A DNA stretch of 41,005 bases from an uncultured Alphaproteobacteria bacterium (GTDB taxonomy: Bacteria > Pseudomonadota > Alphaproteobacteria > RF32 > CAG-239). Shown piece after piece: positions 1 to 8,179 of the stretch (the first letter of the stretch is position 1; every line of letters begins with the position of its first letter). The notes under the pieces are model-generated. The model ran no database searches and was not told the origin of the DNA. It saw only the letters and a list, made by a program, of their open reading frames with translations. The translations under genes were made by a program, and so were the position numbers. The stretch spans positions 1-41,005 of the forward strand of contig CANPYS010000016.1 in assembly GCA_947588655.1 (NCBI GenBank), in the 5' to 3' direction.

Positions 1-58
1 GGTTCCAAAAACCAAAAAAGCAAGGAAAATCAAGAAATAATGAGCAAAAATCAACTGT

Positions 59-96
59 CTCAAAAAAACGTACCTTTAAATGATACAATTGTCAAG
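59..96 (-). promoter_or_regulatory. 38-bp element copy A (leftward promoter-like)
   Basis: Read on the minus strand this holds TTGACA, a 17-nt spacer and TACGTT, pointing out of the window to the left. The plus-strand core AAAAAAACGTACCTTTAAATG is nearly identical to the copies at 31861-31898 (plus) and 31933-31970 (minus). A weaker direct copy (CACAAAAAAAGGTAC) begins at about 151. Seen directly: the repeat. Inferred: promoter or recombinase-site function. Confidence 0.45.
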
Positions 97-116
97 CTTT
101 TTTATGAGCGTAAAAT
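89..116 (+). promoter_or_regulatory. Possible promoter of the first Cys-rich gene
   Basis: TTGTCA (89-94), a 16-nt spacer and TAAAAT (111-116) would start transcription near 123 and give a leader of about 80 nt. Its -35 overlaps the -35 of the leftward promoter in the 38-bp element, so the two would be divergent and share operator DNA. Confidence 0.35.
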
Positions 117-202
117 CAAGCACTTAGGTTTTTAAAAATGCCCGAAAAAAATGCACAAAAAAAGGTACAATTAAATTATCACTTTTTTATAGGAGATTAT
201 TG

Positions 203-1627
203 ATGAAACTAGTAATTTTATTTTTGGCGATGCTTATCGCTAACCCTGCTTTGGCTGTAACGTGCTTAAATGATTATGATAATTCTTGCGCGCAAGAACC
301 AGGGCATTCAACCGCAGGCGATTGCGAAGATTTGGGTTATAGTAAAACAATTGAGGAAAACTGCGAGCATACTATCGTTTGCCCCTTTAATTCCTCTTAC
401 AAACGTTGTGTGAAACTTGAGGCACTGAGTATTCCAGGTAAAGATAAAGCCTCTTGTGCTGATTTAGGCTTTACATCAACAAGCCCTATTGTTGGTTGCA
501 AGGACTCAAAAACTTGTATAGAAGATGGTAAAACTTATTATCTTTGCGGTGACTTTGCCCAGGAGGTGCCAACTTGTGCTGAAAAAGGTTTTACGCTTAC
601 ACATAAAAAATATGGTAGTTGTTTTAATTATTCAGAATGTACTGATAAAACTGGCACGCATTATCGTTGTGACACGCCAGCAAGTTGCGGGTCAATGGGC
701 TTTTTTGAAAACCCTGTGCCTAACTGCGATGAAGATGATTATGAAACTTGCGTAGAAAATGGTAAAACGTATTATCTTTGTAATGCCGTTGAACCGCAAG
801 AGCAAAAATCTTGTTCAGCTTTAGGCTTTACAGCTGATGATAAACACAGTTGGTGTAACAACATTGTCACGTGCGATAATCTTTCCCTTTGTGCTAGTGC
901 TACAGGCGCTTGTTATGTGCACGAAGAATGCAATGTTGGCGATTTTGTTTTAGATAATGATATGTGTTCAACACTTTGCCTTCCAAAAGAGATGCCTAAT
1001 GCGAAGGTTGTCGGTATTGTTGCAACAAACAAACTTGTTATAAGTCAAGCCGATTTGTACTTTAGCTCCAACAGTTGTGATTTTGCTTCAAGTTGTGACT
1101 TTTCTTCTAAAGATCCTGGTGAGGCGTGTGTCTATCAAGATTCTGACAGCAATACAATCGGTGAATCACAGGCTCGTCACTGCTATGCGTGGGATTATAA
1201 GATTTCTGATAATATGTTTTCCTTCCCTTCCGTAGACGGCTACGAAAATACAAAAGCTATTGCTAACATGGGTGCTCTTGTTCCAAAAGCTATTATGGCA
1301 AGGAAGACACCATTTGATAGTAAAAAGGAATGGTTTATCCCTTCAGAATCGGAACTCACAGAGATATTAAAATATTCAGCGCCAATAAACAAAGCTTTGG
1401 AAGAGCTTAACAAGTTAACAGGGCAAAATGTTAGCACTTTGAATCTCTCGTACGTATCATCAACACCAGTTACGGATCAAAACTATTTAAACAGTGTTTG
1501 GTATTATGTAAACGGTAACTTTGAGGATAGAGGAAATGCGTTTAAAGTCGTTGGTGGAGGAGGCGACTTTATAGGTTGTGGTTTAGGAAACAACGATTGT
1601 CGCGTTAGAGTCGTTTATAAGCGGTAA
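203..1627 (+). CDS. Secreted Cys-rich repeat protein with DUF1566-like C-terminus
   Basis: The start is ATG at 203, preceded by AGGAG (191-195) at good spacing; the TTG just upstream is less likely. The 474-aa product begins with a Sec signal peptide (about residues 1-18, ending NPALA). About five tandem modules follow, roughly residues 18-235, of the form C-x2-LG(F/Y)-x(7-11)-C-x(4-6)-C-x(6-9)-C, several ending in GKTYYLC. The C-terminal half has a WFIPSESEL segment like the conserved WxLP..EL part of DUF1566/Lcl-type secreted domains. The many cysteines suggest disulfide-stabilised modules outside the cytoplasm. Two more loci in the window (30491-31567 and 33664-34905) carry the same module. 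The function is unknown; a surface or adhesion role is only inference. Confidence 0.75.
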   Translation: MKLVILFLAMLIANPALAVTCLNDYDNSCAQEPGHSTAGDCEDLGYSKTIEENCEHTIVCPFNSSYKRCVKLEALSIPGKDKASCADLGFTSTSPIVGCKDSKTCIEDGKTYYLCGDFAQEVPTCAEKGFTLTHKKYGSCFNYSECTDKTGTHYRCDTPASCGSMGFFENPVPNCDEDDYETCVENGKTYYLCNAVEPQEQKSCSALGFTADDKHSWCNNIVTCDNLSLCASATGACYVHEECNVGDFVLDNDMCSTLCLPKEMPNAKVVGIVATNKLVISQADLYFSSNSCDFASSCDFSSKDPGEACVYQDSDSNTIGESQARHCYAWDYKISDNMFSFPSVDGYENTKAIANMGALVPKAIMARKTPFDSKKEWFIPSESELTEILKYSAPINKALEELNKLTGQNVSTLNLSYVSSTPVTDQNYLNSVWYYVNGNFEDRGNAFKVVGGGGDFIGCGLGNNDCRVRVVYKR

Positions 1628-1778
1628 TTCTGTTTATCAACGTACCAAAAACGCACCTTAGCGAAAAGGAGGTAAATAAAGCAAGGTGCAAGGGTTTTGT
1701 GGATGAGGTTGCTAAGCGCATCAATGTTCTCCTAAAAGTAGATGTCTTAAGCAAATAAAAACCTCGTTCACGAAAAAG
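1628..1778. other. Intergenic stretch with orphan Shine-Dalgarno-like site
   Basis: AAGGAGG at 1668-1674 looks like a strong ribosome site, but the nearest downstream start (GTG at about 1685) meets a stop after six codons, and the ATG near 1703 gives only ten codons. It may be a relic of a lost gene. No other feature was seen before the terminator. Confidence 0.3.
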
Positions 1779-1807
1779 GACAGTCCGCAACTCGCGGACT
1801 GTCTTTA
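1779..1807. terminator. Bidirectional intrinsic terminator
   Basis: A perfect 10-bp stem GACAGTCCGC/GCGGACTGTC (1779-1788/1794-1803) with a 5-nt loop is followed by TTTA and preceded by an A-run. It separates the convergent Cys-rich gene and mltG. Confidence 0.85.
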
Positions 1808-1822
1808 TAAATGCCAAAAATT

Positions 1823-2776
1823 TTATTTCCGTTTTTTAAGCCATGCCTTAATATGATTGTTATGCTCTTTTAATGACCTTGAAAAATTATGTCCGCCTTC
1901 GCCATTCGCCACAAAATAAAGATAAGGCGTATCTTCAGGGTGCGCCGCTGCCTCTAAAGCCGCCAACGACGGATTACAAATCGGCGCGGGGGGAAGACCG
2001 GCGTATTTATAAGTATTAAACGGACTATCCACAGATAAATCCTTATGCTTGAGCGAGCGCTCCAAGTCGCCTTTGCCTTGCGTAAGGGCATAAATAACCG
2101 TTGGATCGGTTTGCAAAAGCATACCTTTGTTCAAACGATTAATAAAAACAGATGCCACAATAGCGCGTTCATCGGGGCGTCCTGTCTCTTTTTCAACAAT
2201 AGACGCCAAAACCAAAAGTTCGCCCTGATTATCAAGCGGCAAATCGGCGGCGCGATTTTGCCAAACACGCTCTAAAGTACGTGTCATAGCGTTTTTTGCA
2301 TAGCGAATAATGTCAGAACGTTTTGCCCCTTTATGAAAGGTGTATGTTTCGGGCAAAAGTGCGCCTTCCGGCACATTAAAATCAACTTCGCCCGTCAAAA
2401 GCGGCTCTGCGGCAATAATTTCTAAAAGCTGGTGCGTTGTTTTGCCCTCGGGCAACCTGATTTTATGCAACACCACTTTGCCCGAAACCAGCAAATCCAA
2501 CACATCAAGAACCGACATCATAGGACGAATTTCATATTCGCCGGCTTTAAGCTTGCCGCCAATTTTTTTATAGCGCGCAATGAGTCTGAGCAAAAAACCA
2601 TGCTCAAACAAATTGTTTTCAGAAAGTTTTTGCGAAAGTGTGCGCACGCCCGCGCCTTGTGGCATTTCCAAAACAAGCGGATGCTCAAGGGGCAGGGGAC
2701 GATTAATAACCTGATAAGCCCAAGCCACGCTTAAAACCACAAAACCCAAAAAGATTACAATTAAAATTTTTTTCAT
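1823..2776 (-). CDS. mltG: Endolytic murein transglycosylase MltG (YceG family)
   Basis: The 317-aa product, near the usual MltG length, has one N-terminal membrane anchor (residues 3-22) and would act on nascent peptidoglycan at the inner membrane, cutting glycan strands to set their length. The family signature ASIVEKET (191-198) holds the catalytic Glu195. The motifs LLPETY (about 140) and LQTDPTVIYAL (about 221) are also typical, as is the C-terminal YAGLPPAPICNPS..A segment. The start ATG at 2776 follows GAGGGG. In many proteobacteria mltG lies next to fabF, acpP or tmk; here it follows pgk but has its own promoter and is cut off from pgk by a terminator, so it is probably monocistronic. 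Confidence 0.93.
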   Translation of the reverse strand: MKKILIVIFLGFVVLSVAWAYQVINRPLPLEHPLVLEMPQGAGVRTLSQKLSENNLFEHGFLLRLIARYKKIGGKLKAGEYEIRPMMSVLDVLDLLVSGKVVLHKIRLPEGKTTHQLLEIIAAEPLLTGEVDFNVPEGALLPETYTFHKGAKRSDIIRYAKNAMTRTLERVWQNRAADLPLDNQGELLVLASIVEKETGRPDERAIVASVFINRLNKGMLLQTDPTVIYALTQGKGDLERSLKHKDLSVDSPFNTYKYAGLPPAPICNPSLAALEAAAHPEDTPYLYFVANGEGGHNFSRSLKEHNNHIKAWLKKRK

Positions 2777-2794
2777 TTACCCCTCACGGATTAA

Positions 2795-2823
2795 AACTTA
2801 CCGAACACGCCACCGATTGTCAA
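2795..2823 (-). promoter_or_regulatory. mltG promoter
   Basis: TTGACA (2818-2823), exactly 17 nt, then TAAGTT (2795-2800) on the minus strand, just upstream of the mltG ribosome site. The same TTGACx-N17-TAAGTT layout precedes grpE. Confidence 0.6.
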
Positions 2824-2850
2824 ACATCGCCACGCTTTTTTTGCACAAAC

Positions 2851-2880
2851 AAAAAAGCCGGCTTTTGAACCGGCTTTTTT
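2851..2880. terminator. Terminator after pgk
   Basis: A GCCGG/CCGGC stem (2857-2861/2870-2874) is flanked by A6 and T6 that extend the pairing, giving U-tracts in both directions. It lies 11 nt past the pgk stop codon. Confidence 0.85.
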
Positions 2881-2891
2881 AAGAAGAAAAA

Positions 2892-4100
2892 TTATTTTTT
2901 CATCACGTCAACACCAGGGAGGACTTTACCTTCCATCCATTCCAAGAAAGCGCCGCCCGCGGTTGAAATGTATGAAAAATCAGCCGCCACACCGGCATTT
3001 TCCAACGCCGAAACAGTGTCGCCGCCACCGGCAACGGAAGTGAGCTTGCCGGCTTTAGTTAAATCAGCAACTTTTTGCGCCACTTCATTGGTGGCTTTAT
3101 CAAAAGGCTTCATTTCAAACACGCCCAAAGGTCCGTTCCAAACCAAAGTATTGCATTCTTCCAACTTACGGCAGATTTCAGCAACCGTTTTTGGCCCAAC
3201 GTCCAAAAGATGCCCGCCTGAGGGAATGTTTGTTAAATCAACCGTTTGGTTCTTGGCGTTTGGCGCAAATTCTTCAGCGTTCACCAAGTCAAGCGGTAAA
3301 ATAATCTCGCAATTGTTTTGGTGTGCGTTTTTCATAATCTCGCGCGCGGTGTCAACCATATCGGGTTGCAAAAGCGAATTTGATTCGTTCACGCCCTCAA
3401 CGCCTTGCGCCTTCAAAAAGGTGTGTGCCATACCGCCTGAAACAACAAGCTTGTTGACCTTTTTGACCAAATTGTTCAACAAATCAAGCTTTGTGGAAAC
3501 TTTTGAACCCCCAACAATCGCCATCACGGGGCGTTTGGGAGCATTAAGCCCGCGGGTTAAAGCGTCAACCTCTTCGGCCATAAGAAGCCCCATCGCGGAG
3601 GGCAATAATTGAGCGGCCGCCACCATGGAAGCATGCGCGCGGTGTGCGGTTGAAAACGCGTCTGAAACATAAACATCGGCAGGCTTCACAAGCTCTTTGG
3701 CAAAAGCCTCGTCGCCTTTGGATTCTTCTTTATAAAAGCGCAAATTTTCCAAAAGCAAAACTTCGTCTTGGCTCATATTTTGCACGGCTTGAAGAACTTT
3801 GTCCCCAATGCAATCGTCCACAAAAATGACCTTTTTGCCCAAAGCTTTTTGCAACTCCGGCGCAACGTGCTTGAGCGAATTTTTATCATCGCCTTTGCCT
3901 TCCGGACGCCCAAAGTGTGAAATAACAACCACTTTCGCACCTTTTTGCATTAAAAGCTTAATGGTCGGCACGGTACGATCAATGCGCGCGGTGTTCGTCA
4001 CTTTCAAGTTTTCATCAACAGGCACATTTAAGTCAGCGCGGAGCATCACGACTTTACCATCAAGGTTGCCCAAATCATCAATTGTTCTGTATTCCATCAT
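2892..4100 (-). CDS. pgk: Phosphoglycerate kinase
   Basis: The 402-aa product (normal length) transfers phosphate between 1,3-bisphosphoglycerate and ADP in glycolysis/gluconeogenesis. The N-terminal substrate domain shows RADLNVPVD (about 21-29) and SHFGRPEGKG. The C-terminal nucleotide domain shows AIVGGSKVSTKLDLLNNL, VSGGMAHTF, WNGPLGVFE and the glycine loop AGGGDTVSALE. Two adjacent ATGs (4100 and 4097) follow AAAGGA; the second has the better spacing. It lies directly downstream of gap, but a strong terminator-like hairpin sits in the 56-nt gap between the two genes, so read-through probably limits its expression. Confidence 0.97.
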   Translation of the reverse strand: MMEYRTIDDLGNLDGKVVMLRADLNVPVDENLKVTNTARIDRTVPTIKLLMQKGAKVVVISHFGRPEGKGDDKNSLKHVAPELQKALGKKVIFVDDCIGDKVLQAVQNMSQDEVLLLENLRFYKEESKGDEAFAKELVKPADVYVSDAFSTAHRAHASMVAAAQLLPSAMGLLMAEEVDALTRGLNAPKRPVMAIVGGSKVSTKLDLLNNLVKKVNKLVVSGGMAHTFLKAQGVEGVNESNSLLQPDMVDTAREIMKNAHQNNCEIILPLDLVNAEEFAPNAKNQTVDLTNIPSGGHLLDVGPKTVAEICRKLEECNTLVWNGPLGVFEMKPFDKATNEVAQKVADLTKAGKLTSVAGGGDTVSALENAGVAADFSYISTAGGAFLEWMEGKVLPGVDVMKK

Positions 4101-4110
4101 TTATTCCTTT

Positions 4111-4142
4111 AAAAAAGCCCTCTTGCGGCAAGGCAAGAGGGC
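4111..4142 (-). terminator. Terminator/attenuator between gap and pgk
   Basis: A perfect 10-bp stem GCCCTCTTGC/GCAAGAGGGC (4117-4126/4133-4142) with a 6-nt loop is followed, on the minus strand, by six U and then at once by the pgk ribosome site. It would end most transcripts after gap or set the gap:pgk ratio. Confidence 0.75.
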
Positions 4143-4156
4143 GCTGAACTTCAGAC

Positions 4157-5173
4157 CTATTTTGAAAAAGCCTTCGCCATAGCGACAGCGGTATCAGACA
4201 TCTTGTTAGAGAAGCCCCATTCGTTGTCATACCATGAAACGATTCGGACAAACCGACCATGAATAACTTTAGTTTGACCGGCATCAAAAATAGAGGTGTG
4301 TGCGTCGCTGACAAAGTCTTGCGAAACAAGCGGCTCGTCATTATATTCCAAAATACCTTTGAGCTCGCCTTCAGAGGCTTGTTTCATCGCGGCGTTGATT
4401 TCTTCCGCCGTCACATCGCGACCGGCGTTAAACGTTAAGTCAACAAGCGAAACATCAGGAGTCGGCACACGCACCGCAGAACCTTCCAACTTGCCGTCTA
4501 AGGAAGGAAGCACCAAGCCAATAGCTTTGGCGGCACCCGTAGATGTCGGGATCATGTTCAAAGCGGCGGCGCGTCCACGATACGGATCTTTCGGGTGAAC
4601 AATATCTAATGTGCGTTGATCGCCTGTATAAGAGTGAATGGTTGTCATATAGCCGCGCTCAATGCCGCAAACTTTTTCCAAAACTTTGCACACAGGCGCT
4701 AAGCAGTTTGTGGTGCAAGACGCGTTTGAAACAACCCGATCCGATGCTGTTAAGGTGTCTTGGTTGACGCCGAAAACAATGGTTTTATCAGCGCCTTTGG
4801 CAGGTGCAGAAATCAAAACCTGCTTAGCGCCGGCTTCCAAGTGAACGGAAGCTTTTTCCTTGTCGGCAAAAATACCGGTGCATTCCATCACAACATCAAT
4901 GTTAAGCTCGCCCCATGGAAGATTTCTCGGATCTTTTTCAGCAAAGACCTTAATTTTGTGACCATTGACCGTGATAGAATTATCATCAGCCGTCACTTCG
5001 CCTTGAAAGCGACCGTGAACAGAGTCATATTTTAACAAACGGGCGTTATCAATCGGTTTGCCTAAATCGTTAATCGCGACCAATTCAATATCTGTGCGGC
5101 CAGATTCCACCATAGCGCGGTGTGTCAAGCGGCCGATTCGGCCATAACCGTTAATAGCAACACGAACTACCAT
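4157..5173 (-). CDS. gap: Glyceraldehyde-3-phosphate dehydrogenase, type I
   Basis: This enzyme oxidises glyceraldehyde-3-phosphate with NAD(P) and phosphate to 1,3-bisphosphoglycerate, the substrate of the next gene. The chosen ATG at 5173 has GGAAGGA upstream; an in-frame ATG 27 nt earlier lies before that site and is rejected. The 338-aa product has the Rossmann motif INGYGRIGR (7-15), the active-site SNASCTTNC with Cys153, His180 in TTIHSYTGDQ, NMIPTSTGAAKA, and WYDNEWGFSNKM near the C-terminus. Length and motifs are normal. It forms a gap-pgk unit, with a transcription stop signal just past its stop codon. Confidence 0.97.
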   Translation of the reverse strand: MVVRVAINGYGRIGRLTHRAMVESGRTDIELVAINDLGKPIDNARLLKYDSVHGRFQGEVTADDNSITVNGHKIKVFAEKDPRNLPWGELNIDVVMECTGIFADKEKASVHLEAGAKQVLISAPAKGADKTIVFGVNQDTLTASDRVVSNASCTTNCLAPVCKVLEKVCGIERGYMTTIHSYTGDQRTLDIVHPKDPYRGRAAALNMIPTSTGAAKAIGLVLPSLDGKLEGSAVRVPTPDVSLVDLTFNAGRDVTAEEINAAMKQASEGELKGILEYNDEPLVSQDFVSDAHTSIFDAGQTKVIHGRFVRIVSWYDNEWGFSNKMSDTAVAMAKAFSK

Positions 5174-5205
5174 TTTATATTCCTTCCTAAATGTTCCCAA
5201 AAGGG

Positions 5206-5282
5206 GTGCGGTTTGCTCCGCACAAGCGTTAATTTAAAACTTTAAATCAAACCTAATTTAGCATTAAAGTTTTAAGATTCAA
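5206..5282 (-). promoter_or_regulatory. gap promoter and leader hairpin
   Basis: On the minus strand TTGAAT (5277-5282), 16 nt, TAAATT (5255-5260). The leader then contains a 6-bp hairpin GTGCGG/CCGCAC (5206-5211/5218-5223) upstream of the ribosome site; its role is unknown. Confidence 0.45.
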
Positions 5283-5314
5283 GCAAAAAATAAATGTTCT
5301 ACTGTTTTTAAAAC

Positions 5315-5340
5315 AAAAAAAGTGCGTTTAAAACGCACTT
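5315..5340 (-). terminator. Terminator overlapping the stop codon of the next gene
   Basis: The near-perfect palindrome AAGTGCGTTT/AAACGCACTT (5320-5340) contains the stop codon of the gene ending at 5328. On the minus strand it is followed by a T-run (5311-5319 read in reverse). Confidence 0.7.
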
Positions 5341-6152
5341 TGTAATTTTTTTTGCTCGGCCTTTTTCCGACTGACCATCAAATCAATCAAATCTTTGACC
5401 GTGCTTTTTTGATTAAACGTATCCTCCGGCAAGGGGAGAAGTACGTCAAATTCGTCGGCGGCAAAAAAGATAGGGAGCTCCCAGTCTTTTTCTTTTTTGT
5501 AGCCCTCCCAACGGATTTGCATGAGAGGCGTTTCAAGCAAGACTTCGTCCGAGACATCGCTTTTGATTTCAGCTACCCGCCGGTACGAAAGTAACGCTTT
5601 TTTGCGCAACAACATATCCCCGACTTTTTGCTCTTCACGCCGCGCCAACGGTTTTGGTACAGGCATCTTGTAAATCTCTGCCGGCTTGGCAAAAAACTTA
5701 GCAAGGTCACGGAAAGTAACCAACACATCCAAGACTTTTTCGTCCATAGTGTGGTTTGTGGCTTTCTCCAGCGTCTCAACCATTGAGATAAGGTACGGCC
5801 TTGTTACCGTTTGCCCATGCAAGCGCCGATGCGCGATTTCATCGGGAGCGATACCGGTTTTTTCAGCGAAAAACGATAAAATATCATCCTCGTCAAACTG
5901 TCCGGTCAATTCTGAAACCCAGCGCCCAATGGTAGAAGGCTTGCCGAGTGAAACTTTTGCCTGCGCGCCACCGCGTTTTTCAAGCGTCGCTTTTAATGAT
6001 CTTTGCAAACTGTCCGGCAGCTCACAAACAGGACGTTTCATAACCTCCCGAATAAAGTGCGCACGCGTTGTTTTTTTCTGAACTTCCGCGAAGATCAGAT
6101 CATTCTGCGCAAGGCGTAACGCCACATAAGTTTTTACTAACATAGAGTTCAT
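5328..6152 (-). CDS. Hypothetical protein, possible DNA-binding-like N-terminal half
   Basis: A 274-aa protein that I do not recognise. It has no signal peptide or membrane segment and is charged throughout. The central part (about 65-145) is helical and reads like a helix-turn-helix-type region (STIGRWVSELTGQFDEDDIL), but this is weak. The C-terminal third contains ETPLMQIRWEGYKKE and ends in a basic tail (SRKKAEQKKL). Neither the ATG at 6152 nor the one nine bases later has a clear ribosome site. Its upstream DNA matches that of the unrelated hypothetical gene at 20887-21300, suggesting common regulation. It lies downstream of rsmA but is separated by 79 nt. Confidence 0.6.
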   Translation of the reverse strand: MNSMLVKTYVALRLAQNDLIFAEVQKKTTRAHFIREVMKRPVCELPDSLQRSLKATLEKRGGAQAKVSLGKPSTIGRWVSELTGQFDEDDILSFFAEKTGIAPDEIAHRRLHGQTVTRPYLISMVETLEKATNHTMDEKVLDVLVTFRDLAKFFAKPAEIYKMPVPKPLARREEQKVGDMLLRKKALLSYRRVAEIKSDVSDEVLLETPLMQIRWEGYKKEKDWELPIFFAADEFDVLLPLPEDTFNQKSTVKDLIDLMVSRKKAEQKKLQSAF

Positions 6153-6193
6153 AATAATTGATTTTAAAAGTTAAACATAAAAATATCTTGATG
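6150..6193 (-). promoter_or_regulatory. Upstream element shared with gene at 20887
   Basis: The plus-strand text AAAAGTTAAACATAAAAAT, followed by TCTTGATG, recurs with few changes at 21298-21343 at the same position relative to the start codon. On the minus strand a TATGTT with TTGCTT 16 nt upstream could be the promoter. Confidence 0.4.
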
Positions 6194-6231
6194 AAAAGCA
6201 ATCTAGCACAAGATTTTTTTAAAATCAAGCA

Positions 6232-7068
6232 TTATTTTGACAAAATTAAGGCGAGATCTAAAAATTGTTGCGGCGTTAGCTCTTCCGCACGCGCTGTTAA
6301 AGGAATATGAAGCGTTTGGCAAGCCTCTTCAAGCAAAGGATAAGCCTTTAAGCTTTGGCGAATCATTTTCCGCCGCTGTCCGAAAGCCCGCTCGGTAAGT
6401 AAAGAAACTTTTTTCAAATCAGGGGTTGAAGGCCTGTGAGATAACGGCCTAAAAAGCAAAACGCTTGACCACACTTTGGGCGCGGGAACAAAGCATTGTG
6501 GATTTAAATCCATTAATTTATCTATGCGCGCCGTCAATTGCGCCAACACCGAGAGTCGCCCGTAACTTTTTGTTTGAATGGACGCCATAATACGCTCGGC
6601 AACTTCACGCTGAAACATCAGCGTCAAGGCTTCAAACGAACCCAAATTTTCAAGCCAACGCGTTAAAAGTGGCACAGAAATATGATACGGCAGATTGCTC
6701 ACAACTTGCCGCGGCTCACAATCAAAAAGGGCAAAATCGGTTTGAAGCGCATCGCCTTGAATAATGTTCATCGGAACATCGGTTTGCTTTTGCAAATCAG
6801 TCATAATCTGCACACAACGCGCGTCCATTTCAACAACGGTTAGTTTTTGGGGCTTTTGCTTTAAGACAGCGCGCGTCAATCCCCCCGGACCAGGGCCAAC
6901 CTCATACACATAGCGCCCCGAAAAATCAGGCAGATTTTGGCAATCAAGGGAAGTGCGAATAATTTTATCAGTTATGTTTTCATTAAGCAGAAAATTCTGC
7001 CCCAAAGATTTTTGAGCCATCAGCTGATGTTTTTCAACCGTTTCTTTTAATGAAAGCTCAAAGTCCAT
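6232..7068 (-). CDS. rsmA: 16S rRNA dimethyladenosine transferase RsmA (KsgA)
   Basis: RsmA dimethylates two adjacent adenines (A1518/A1519 in E. coli numbering) near the 3' end of 16S rRNA during 30S maturation, using S-adenosylmethionine. The 278-aa product shows the entry motif QNFLLNENI (24-32), the SAM loop EVGPGPGGLT (56-65), VVEMD (78-82), the acidic residue in GDAL, and the catalytic NLPY (125-128) followed by HISVPLL. The C-terminal helical domain is present. The start codon lies one base past the surA stop, with AAGGG inside the surA end, so translation is probably coupled to surA. Confidence 0.96.
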   Translation of the reverse strand: MDFELSLKETVEKHQLMAQKSLGQNFLLNENITDKIIRTSLDCQNLPDFSGRYVYEVGPGPGGLTRAVLKQKPQKLTVVEMDARCVQIMTDLQKQTDVPMNIIQGDALQTDFALFDCEPRQVVSNLPYHISVPLLTRWLENLGSFEALTLMFQREVAERIMASIQTKSYGRLSVLAQLTARIDKLMDLNPQCFVPAPKVWSSVLLFRPLSHRPSTPDLKKVSLLTERAFGQRRKMIRQSLKAYPLLEEACQTLHIPLTARAEELTPQQFLDLALILSK

Positions 7069-7069
7069 T

Positions 7070-8164
7070 TCAAACCCTTAACTCAATAACAGCTTGTTGT
7101 CGCAAATCGCGGATATATTTGTTGGCAATTTCTTCAAGCTTTTTAGAACGCAACAATTCGCGAATTTCATCAGGGTTTGTTGAGGGCGGCGTGTCAATGC
7201 CGGGGCGATAAATTTTTTCAAGCTTGAGAATGTAAAAATCTGAGCCAACGGAAATAGGGGACGAAACCGCGCCCTTTTTCATCTTAGAAACAACATTGGC
7301 TAAAGGCTCTGCCAACTGATTAAGCGAAACCCACCCTAAATTGCCGCCACTTTTGGCGGTTGGACTCTCTGAAAATTGCATAGCGTAAAGTTCAAAGCGC
7401 GGATCTTTCCTCAAATTTTCAACCAAATCTTGAATGTTTTTGGCTTTTTTCTTATCAACCACAATTTCCGAAATCAAGTATTTCTGCTTGGTTTTATCCT
7501 GATTAACCAAATCAACGGCTTTTTGAATTTCAGCTTCGCTGACTTCGCCTAAACGGCGATATTTCATCATGACCAAGCGCGACCACGCCATTTCAGCTTT
7601 CATCTGCGCGCGAAAAACCGCTTCATCAACGCCTGTTTCGCGCAAGGTTTGACGCAACTTTGAAACGCTGATTTTGTTACTGCTTGCAAAATTTTTCATA
7701 CCGTCATTTAAATCAGCCTCGCTAATTTCAACACCATTCTTTTTGGCTTCTTGTAGTTTAAGTTTTTCATCAATAGCGGCTTGCAAAACCTTTTGAATAA
7801 TCATTTCTTTGGTTTGTGCCGTGACGGGGATTTGCGTTGTGGCGACAAACGCATTAACGCGGTTTTGCATATCGCGACTGGTAATAATCTCGCCATTCAC
7901 TTCGGCAAAAATTTTGTATTCATTACCAAACAGATTAACCGGACGCAAGGCTTTGCGGCGTTCTTCTTCCATGCGGCGTTTTTGTTCTTCAAGCCGCGCC
8001 TGTTCTTGGGCTTGTTGCGCCATCATCTCTTGAGCCTGAAACAAAACCGATTGCTTGCCATTGCTTCGCGCAGACCGATCAAGCGCCGAAATATCGGCTT
8101 TTTGCGCTGAGGCGGATAATGCCCCAAAAACACATAAACAAGCTACAACAAAAAAACGTTTCAT
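7070..8164 (-). CDS. surA: Periplasmic peptidyl-prolyl isomerase/chaperone SurA
   Basis: SurA escorts unfolded outer-membrane proteins, including LptD, through the periplasm. The 364-aa product has a signal peptide (1-20, ending SASA) and then a Gln/Arg/Glu-rich linker (44-72). A SurA N-terminal chaperone domain follows (about 78-215, starting FAEVNGEIITSRDMQNRV). One parvulin domain (about 225-330) contains the FSESPTAKSGGNLGWV..L signature. E. coli SurA has two parvulin domains; one is common in alphaproteobacteria. GGAGG precedes the ATG by eight bases. It sits between lptD and rsmA, as in many proteobacteria, but pdxA, often found in this cluster, is absent. Confidence 0.92.
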   Translation of the reverse strand: MKRFFVVACLCVFGALSASAQKADISALDRSARSNGKQSVLFQAQEMMAQQAQEQARLEEQKRRMEEERRKALRPVNLFGNEYKIFAEVNGEIITSRDMQNRVNAFVATTQIPVTAQTKEMIIQKVLQAAIDEKLKLQEAKKNGVEISEADLNDGMKNFASSNKISVSKLRQTLRETGVDEAVFRAQMKAEMAWSRLVMMKYRRLGEVSEAEIQKAVDLVNQDKTKQKYLISEIVVDKKKAKNIQDLVENLRKDPRFELYAMQFSESPTAKSGGNLGWVSLNQLAEPLANVVSKMKKGAVSSPISVGSDFYILKLEKIYRPGIDTPPSTNPDEIRELLRSKKLEEIANKYIRDLRQQAVIELRV

Positions 8165-8179
8165 TCTAAATTCCTCCTT

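Noticed and set aside
1605-1817. A 70-codon minus-strand frame after the first Cys-rich gene
   Set aside because: It spans the bidirectional terminator and has no ribosome site or family resemblance.
2968-3612. A 214-codon open frame antisense to pgk
   Set aside because: pgk is unmistakable on the other strand; the antisense frame reflects codon bias and has no ribosome site or recognisable domain.
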